Part shown: in pieces, positions 45,872 through 64,000 of the stretch
Position numbering within the stretch: position 1 is the stretch's first letter
How the letters are laid out: the number at the start of each line of letters is the position of its first letter
Assembly (NCBI GenBank): GCA_964036665.1
Contig: OZ038529.1
Span: forward strand, 5,502,501-5,566,500
DNA: 64,000 bases
DNA from: Gordius sp. MW1
Taxonomy: Eukaryota > Nematomorpha > Gordioida > Gordea > Gordiidae
Direction: 5' to 3'
Notes under the pieces: model-generated
What the model was told of the DNA's origin: nothing
Database searches by the model: none
Seen by the model: the letters and a program-made list of their open reading frames with translations, nothing else
Made by a program: the position numbers and the translations under genes

Positions 45872-48800
45872 CTATGTGATGTATTCCCGAAGGTTTTTCG
45901 GCCAATGGACCTTTCTGCCTTTTCTAGTTATTTTGGTTGGTTCTTCTGCTTCTTGTGTCGGTGCCTCAGCTTGCGTTTCGTCGGCGGTCTGAAAGGGTGG
46001 TTCCTCTCTGCTTCGATGGCAGGGTTTTAATCTGTCTATCGAGACAGAATCTCTTTTACCATTTTTTTCAATGACGAAGTATTTTGGTTCACGTTTCAAT
46101 ACTTTGTAAGGACCGTCATACGTTGGAGAGAGTGGCTTACTGACGGCGTCGTGTCTGACGAACACGTGGGTTGCTTCGAACAGGTAGCTGCTAACTTGTT
46201 CTTTTGTTGTAGCATGGTGTTTTGGTATGGGGTAAGGAATTTTTGCCATGGTCCTCCTGAGCTTGTCAACGAAATGATGTTGTAATGGGTTAGGTTCGGT
46301 TTTTAGGACGTAGTCTCCTGGTAGTCGTAAGGTCGTACCGTACACCAATTCTGCTGTTGTTGCTCCTATGTCTTCTTTGATAGTTGAACGTAATCCTAAT
46401 AATATCAATGGTAAAATTTCGTTCCACTAAGTCTCCCCGGCGGCTTTTAACGACTCTTTAAGTTGTCTATGGAATCGTTCGACGAGTCCGTTTGCGGCGG
46501 GATGGTAGGCGGTTGTTTTAATATGTGTGCAACCTAAGAGATTGGAGAGTTCTCGGAAGAGAGATGATTGGAACTGTGATCCTCTATCGGTGGTAATGGT
46601 ATGTGGCACACCGAAGTTCGCAATCCAGTGTTCTATCAGCTTTTTTGCGATAACCTCCGTGGATGTATCATTCAAAGGAATAGCCATGGGCCATCTGGTG
46701 AATCGGTCCACTGCTGTTAACATATGCGTATATCCGTTTGATGGTGGTAGTGGCCCTACCAAGTCTATGTGGATGTGGGCAAAACGGGCGTCGGGTTTAG
46801 CGAATGTTCCGGGTACTGTAACGGTGTGTCGAAATACCTTGCATCGTTGGCACCTTTCACAAGTTCTTGCCCATCTCACAACGTCTTTGTTTATTGACGG
46901 CCAGACTACCCGATTTGTAATTAGTTTCACAGTGGCGCGTATACCTGGGTGTGATATAGTGTGGAAATGGTCGAAAACTATTTTTCTGAGTGTTTCTGGA
47001 ATTACCGGTCGTGGTTTGGCGGTTGAGAGATCGCAAAGGATTTTTCGCTCTGATCCTGGAATTGGTACTAACTGCAATTTCAAAGATGATGAATCCTTTA
47101 AGTTTCTCAGGGTTTCGTCATTTATTTGTTGTCTACTAATCTCTTCTAGATCGGGCATTTCTGGTAACCTGATAGAATCTACCTCCGTCCGAGAGAGCGC
47201 GTCTGCAACTGTATTACTTTCACCTTTGATGTACCGAATATCAGTTGTAAATTGCGATATTAGGTCCAATTGTCTCGTTTCTCTAGGTGAATACTGGTCA
47301 GGTTTAGCGTTAAAGGCGTAAATTAGTGGTTTGTGGTCCGTACACACGGAGAAACTTCGACCTTCTAAAAAGTGGCGAAAGTGCTTAATAGCTAAATAAA
47401 TTGCAAGAAGCTCCCGGCCGAAAGTGCTATATCGCGTTTGCGTTGGTTGCAGCTTGACCGAATAAAATGATATTGGTTTTACCTGGTCCGAAATTACCTG
47501 CTCCAATACTGCTCCGACTGCTGTGTCCGATGCGTCTGTAGTCAACCTTATTTCTGTTCGTGGATCTGTATCTAAGAAATTAAGTGCGGTAAAATCTGCT
47601 AAAGCTGATTTTGCTTTTTCGAACGCTTTTATCTGGTCGTCGTTGAAAGTTAGAGATTTTTTTGGTTTCTTTAACACGTCCGTTAAAGGTTGAAGGGTAC
47701 GGGAAATTCCGGGTAGGAATCTACGATAAAAATTTATCATCCCCAAGAATCTGCGAAGCTTCTTTGTGGAGTCCGGTAGTGGAAATTCGCGGATAGCGTC
47801 GACCTTATCCATTAGTGGAGTGATGCCAGTTTTTGATATATGATGTCCCAGAAACTCGAGTTCGTGAGTTCCAAACTTGCATTTTAAAGGACTTATTCGG
47901 AGGTCAAAGTCCTGTAGTCGTTGTAAAACGGTCCTTAAGTGATTTTCGTGTTCTTTTTCCGAGGTGCTAGCTATAAGTATATCGTCGATATAAGCGTAGG
48001 CATAGTCGAGCCCTCTTAACACTTCATCTATGAACCGTTGAAATGTCTGAGCCGCGTTTCTTAGACCAAAGGGCATTCTAGTGAATTCGTATAAACCAAA
48101 TGGCGTTGTCACGGCTGTTTTGCTGATGTCACCTGCTGCAATTGGAATGTTGTGATATGCTCTTACCAGGTCGAGCTTGGAAAATATTGTTTTGTTGTGG
48201 AGGTTGGCGGAAAAATCATGTATGTGGGGAATGGGATACCGATCAGGCAATGTGACTTTGTTCAGCCCGCGATAGTCCCCACACGGTCTCCAGTCGCCTG
48301 ACTTTTTGGCAGCCAGATGTAATGGGGATGCCCAATTACTTTTTGACTCTCTGATGATCCCAAGTTCCAGCATATATTCGAACTCTTTCTTGGCTGAACT
48401 TAATTTATCGGGCGCCAATCGTCTAGGGCGTGAGTGCTGTGCTGGGCCTTTTGTCAGAATGTGGTGGAGCACATCATGGGGTGGAATCTGTCGGTTGAAG
48501 TTTAGAGGGGATATGAGTGATGGAAATTCGTGCAGAATTGCATCGAATTTTGTGCTGTGATTGCTGAGTGCTACACGGATGCCGAACGTCTGGTGTGGTG
48601 AGGATGTTCCTCTCGACGATAATTGTGTGGTGCTGTCTATAAGTCGTTTATTGTTGATGTCCACAACTAACTTATAGTGGTGCAGTAAGTCAGCTCCAAT
48701 TATAGGGGTGTGTACGTTTGCGACTAAAAATACCCATTTGAATTCCCGTCGCAAACCAAGGTCTAAACCCAATACGACTTGTCCGTATGTGTGTATGCTG

Positions 48801-48990
48801 GTTTGGTTAGCCGCTTGTAGAGTTGGGCCATGCGGGATCAATGGATGTTTGGGAGGGGGTGGGATTACGCTAACTTCAGCGCCTGTGTCGACGAGATATT
48901 TTCGTTGGGTGGACCGGTCGAATAAATAGAATAGGCGGCTGAAAGTACGGCCGTTTCCCATTGTCGCCCATATGGGACGGCCCGTCAGTT
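45872..48990 (-). pseudogene. Gypsy pol (PR-RT-RH-IN) with one stop codon
   Basis: Protease [16 protein letters not shown] with [50 protein letters not shown] and [11 protein letters not shown]; RNase H from [16 protein letters not shown] through [14 protein letters not shown]; integrase with [11 protein letters not shown] zinc region and DDE core ([34 protein letters not shown]). A TAG at 46427-46429 cuts the last 180 residues (integrase tail with DGPYKVLKREPKYFVIEKNG). Otherwise uninterrupted over about 3.1 kb. No env. Confidence 0.92.
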
Positions 48991-49827
48991 TTTTTGTTGG
49001 GAGTTGGTGTTAAAATTGCATGGCTGCATGCACTTCCTGGCCTCCTTTCCAAATTTATAATGGTACCAACATGTGTCAGTTGGGCGTTGTCTGGATGATG
49101 ACCTAGATCTGCCTGACCTTCTCCATGCCGTCCTACTGTCGTTGGGATTGCCTGTTAATTGATTTACTCTGAGTTCTAATTGTGACACAGCTTTGATCAG
49201 TTCCTGCATTTCGTTTGTTTGAGTATTGGGAATAGGAATATTGGGAGTAGGGTTATTTGGAGTGAGGTTATAGGGAGTAGCTACTGATGCTAAGCTACTG
49301 ACTCTGAACGTTTCGTGAATCCTATCAGCGACTTCTGCTATACGATCAAGTGATTGGTCATCTCCCATTGTAGCCAAGATGCTTACCACATGTTGGGGTA
49401 GCTTATCCATCCAGAGGCTTTTTTAAATCTTTTCGTCCATCACATTATTACCTAAACGAGATTTTAAGTATCTTACCAATTGGGATGGGGTGCGGTCTCC
49501 TAGGAATATCGAAGAGAATAAATTCCTTATCCTTTTTTCATCACTGTCTCCTAGTCTTTTTACGATTGCTTCCTTCAGTTTGTCGTAAGGGGTAATTTCA
49601 GGAACCGTGAATATGAGGTCTGCCACCTCTTCCGCGACTTCTGGGGGTAGTGATTCGACTAGGTAGGAATACTTAGTCTTCTGCGAGGATATGTTGCGTG
49701 TGTGAAACACGGCTTCTACCTGTGACAACCGTATGCGAATATTTTTAGAATGGAATTCAGGAATTCTCACATGAACTGCGCTTTCTCTTGGTTCATTAGA
49801 GTCTGGAATTGTTGAGTTTGTTTCCAT
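48985..49827 (-). pseudogene. Gypsy gag with one stop codon
   Basis: Starts at ATG 49827. Capsid-like region with PPEVAEEVADLIFTVPE and FSSIFLGDRTPSQLVRYLKS; a TAA at 49423-49425 interrupts it, and the same frame continues with SLWMDKLPQHVVSILATMGD and a C-terminal knuckle-like CWYHYKFGKEARKCMQPC. The frame ends with an A-AAA-AAC heptamer immediately before TGA. Confidence 0.85.
48988..48994 (-). promoter_or_regulatory. Probable -1 frameshift site at gag-pol junction
   Basis: On the minus strand the gag frame reads CAA AAA AAC TGA, containing the canonical slippery heptamer A AAA AAC next to the stop. A -1 shift enters the pol frame, which is open from there to the protease. Frameshifting is inferred, not shown. 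Confidence 0.65.
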
Positions 49828-50423
49828 CACGTCTCAGGTCACCAATGTAATGATTGTTAGGTAGTTGTTTATTTTCTGTATTTTTCACACGCGCGATAAT
49901 AATGCAAATGAAATATTAATAAACAAATATTGATATTAGCGATGAATGTTATTTGAGATATTAGCGATGAATATTATTTGAGATATTAGCGATGAATGTT
50001 ATTTGAGCGATAAGATGAATTTTATGATGACGGAAGGAATTGTTCATGGATGGATGATTTTTAATCGACAAGTAAAAGTAAAGTGAATGTCCGTTCGCTA
50101 CTTTATCTCGCCAATGTCTAAAACGCCACAAATCTTTATCAATTTTAAATTTTATTAAGTTTCTTAAAAAATAGCAACACAACTCCTATTAATTACTATA
50201 AATCTATTTTCGTTTTCTGAGTCGGTCTCAATTTGCCCAAATTTTCCCCTAATGGTAACATTGCAATATGTACATTTTAGGGAGTGCCTAACTCAACATT
50301 GACAGCTGATAAAATTTTGAAATTTATGGCTACGCTATTTTGCAATCAGATTATAACCCTGCAAAAATTATTACATGTAATAACAGAAGAACGCAAAAAA
50401 TCTAGGATCAAAAGTATATAAGC

Positions 50424-62029
<11,606 letters not shown>

Positions 62030-62049
62030 CCTAAATTTTGCATTGATCA

Positions 62050-62300
62050 TATATTGTTCTTGTTAATAAGATTAAAATATTGGCTATTTGGCCGTCTACT
62101 GGCTACTGACCAATGAAAAATAACCACTTGTCAAAGTGGGATTGGAATTTTTTTTTCGTTTTTTTAATATTTGGCCCTTATGTATTTAGACGCTTTTTAA
62201 CCTGCTAACTGCTGACCATTAGAAAAAATGACCACCAGCCAAAATGTATTACAATTTTTTTTTCTAAATTTTAATTATAGGCTATTTGGCCGTCTGCAGG
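62050..62300 (+). repeat. Diverged hairpin minisatellite units
   Basis: TATTGTTCTTGTTA, TTTGGCCGTCTACTGGCTAC, TGACCAATGAAAAAT and T-rich CG T spacers match the array at 7.5-8.3 kb. About two units plus a fragment, just after the KIAA0930 stop codon. Confidence 0.75.
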
Positions 62301-64000
62301 CTATAATTGTATAATGTACGATTTATGCACTGCTTTTTACGCATTTTGAATTTGTTGGTAACTAATTATAAGGTTAGATTAATGGGGTTTAACCATGAGT
62401 AATGCTTAGAGATTAGTTTAGTCTTATGCCGTTTTGAAGAAGTTTTTTTTAAATAATGAATATATTTTTTATTCAATTTGATTTGAGAACAGTTTGGAAT
62501 CTTTAAAATATGTTATGTTGGTTGGATTAATAATGCATTTTTAACTTAATAGCAACTCGTTAAACAGCTATATTAGGCAAAGCATTAATAGTGTTTATAT
62601 GTGATTTATCAAATTTTATTAAGAATTAATGTCGTGAGTAGTGGAATTTTTTATCTTTAAATGTGTAATTTGTGTTTAAGTTTTTTTAATGCAAATTTTT
62701 CACAAACCTATATATTAAGAAAAGACACGGAGGGCCGGGATAAAAATATAAATCTACCTTATAATTTATACAGAAACTAGTGAATATTAATGATACATTT
62801 TATTATAATCAGAGCTATATTTTTAAAGGTTGCTAGTATGGCTTCCTTTGTCTTACTTTAGCTCGCCAATCTCTTTTCCATACCTTAATTTGATTTTAAT
62901 TTATGTTCGATTGATTATATTTTTTCTAATTAATGTACATGAATTCACATATATTTAACTTTATTTCCTTGTTTATTTTAAATTTTATATATTTAATTTG
63001 TTGTATTTATATATTAAACAGATCTATTTGAACATCGGCAGAAACCTATCTTAACCTTTTGATCTAGTTACTAAAGAGTGATTTTATACCTCAATGCATT
63101 TTTCTTCCTCCTAGTCTTTGTCTACCATTTTTTTAATTAAGTTATTATTGTGCATGCATTATTTATTAGTCATTTTTAACACGTTAACTTTTTATTTGAA
63201 ATTTTTGTGTTAATTTTTCATTTTGTAATAAATTATTTATATTTGACCATTTTGTTGTTGCTCGATAATCCATAGGAAACTTGGATTCTTTAATTGTTTG
63301 GTTTATATTTCTAAGTAATATTTTTTTATTCTAATGTTAGTTAAAGGTTTAACATAATAGTTTTTATGTTATTACCTGTTTCGTGTTAATACTTGTAGGA
63401 AGAAATAAAGCGGAAAAATTTGCTATTCTAGAGTAACTTTAAGAGTTTTTAACGATTATATTCGATGACATGAGTTGAGACTCTAGATGACAATTATAAT
63501 AATGCTTATAAATTAACCTCAAAAAGCAGCAAAAATTGAATTTTTCTAATTTCATTAAATTAATTTTTGGCTCTTAAATATATCGCATACATTTTAATTA
63601 GATAATAATGATTTAAAGTAAACTTCGATCAATGAATGTATTTATATAGAATGTTGGGTTAAAAAAATATTATTTGGAATAAATGTGAGCGATACACTAG
63701 ATAAACAAAATTAATATGCTAGAGTTTTGTATGTCCCTATATAAAAATTAATTGTGTTATTCAAGTTTATAACTATCGCTATATACTCTAATTGCATGCA
63801 ATTTATTGGCTCCATTTTTTTAAATATTATAGTGCAATATTTATTTAAAATGGAGGCCAGTGCAAGCAGATTACAATTAGGATTTTGATAGCTTATATTA
63901 CAATTATTTGAATTATCATTTATAAGATGTTATTATATTAAAAAAATAATATCAAATATATACTAATGCTACATTCAGCTCTTAACACAAAATGTCCTTA
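62301..64000. other. AT-rich DNA without genes
   Basis: No ORF of interest. An imperfect AATTGCATGCAATTTATTGG near 63791 is related to the recurrent palindrome. Confidence 0.45.

Larger units (their letters stand above)
45528..50130 (-). mobile_element. Young Gypsy LTR retrotransposon
   Basis: 285-bp LTRs at 45528-45812 and 49846-50130 (TGTGGCG...AACA on the minus strand) differ at one base. The 4-bp target duplication AATC is at 45524-45527 and 50131-50134. A TTGGTGACC primer site follows the 5' LTR, and GGAAGGGGAG precedes the 3' LTR. The interior encodes gag and pol. The LTR contains three copies of a 25-bp GATATTAGCGATGAATGTTA unit. It lies about 300 bp upstream of the first KIAA0930 exon found. 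Confidence 0.95.

Noticed and set aside
46527..47321. 264-codon plus-strand ORF across the Gypsy integrase
   Set aside because: It is the antisense shadow of the pol frame, which has all the expected motifs on the minus strand.

Overview
The window is nuclear DNA of an AT-rich, transposon-dense animal genome, most likely an invertebrate. The evidence is spliced genes with GT-AG introns, an animal-type KIAA0930 homologue, and at least nine superfamilies of eukaryotic mobile elements. There are no bacterial operons, ribosome binding sites or CRISPR arrays. The species cannot be fixed from sequence alone. One clue is that four introns of only 34 to 40 nt occur in three unrelated genes, next to ordinary introns of up to 3.5 kb; this points to a lineage with an unusually small minimal intron.

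Layout. 0.9-2.5 kb (minus): a six-exon THAP-domain gene related to P-element/THAP9 transposase, cut short after the second acidic catalytic residue. 2.5-9.6 kb: repeats around a DIRS/Ngaro-like retroelement (4447-7366) with 42-bp direct terminal repeats, then a hairpin minisatellite. 9.6-23.3 kb: a four-level nest. A hAT relic is split by a full-length RTE-type LINE (12-bp target duplication). The LINE is split by two more hAT elements (8-bp duplications CTCTAAGG and GCCATGGA). The larger of these carries a scrambled Gypsy element and a piggyBac element (TTAA). 23.7-25.2 kb: a hAT inside a MITE whose uninterrupted copy lies near 57.6 kb. 26.0-27.3 kb: a Gypsy relic. 28.6-30.1 kb: a second copy of the first hAT family. 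31.6-32.7 kb: a decayed Helitron helicase. 33.5-35.6 kb: an (AAAT)n tract and a cluster of MITEs. 36.1-44.2 kb: a hAT with an apparently intact BED-finger transposase gene; its intron holds an LTR element, whose LTR holds a Mutator-like element carrying five copies of a 240-bp satellite. 45.5-50.1 kb: a very young Gypsy element whose two 285-bp LTRs differ at one base.

50.4-62.0 kb (plus): the one clear host gene, a KIAA0930 homologue, assembled here from nine exons. Its introns hold many MITEs, and two of its splice acceptors lie beside or inside repeat sequence. The last 2 kb shows only diverged minisatellite units and AT-rich DNA.

Apart from KIAA0930 and possibly the THAP gene, every coding segment belongs to a mobile element, so the genes do not form a pathway. 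Their relations are nesting and target-site duplications, which give a relative order of insertion.
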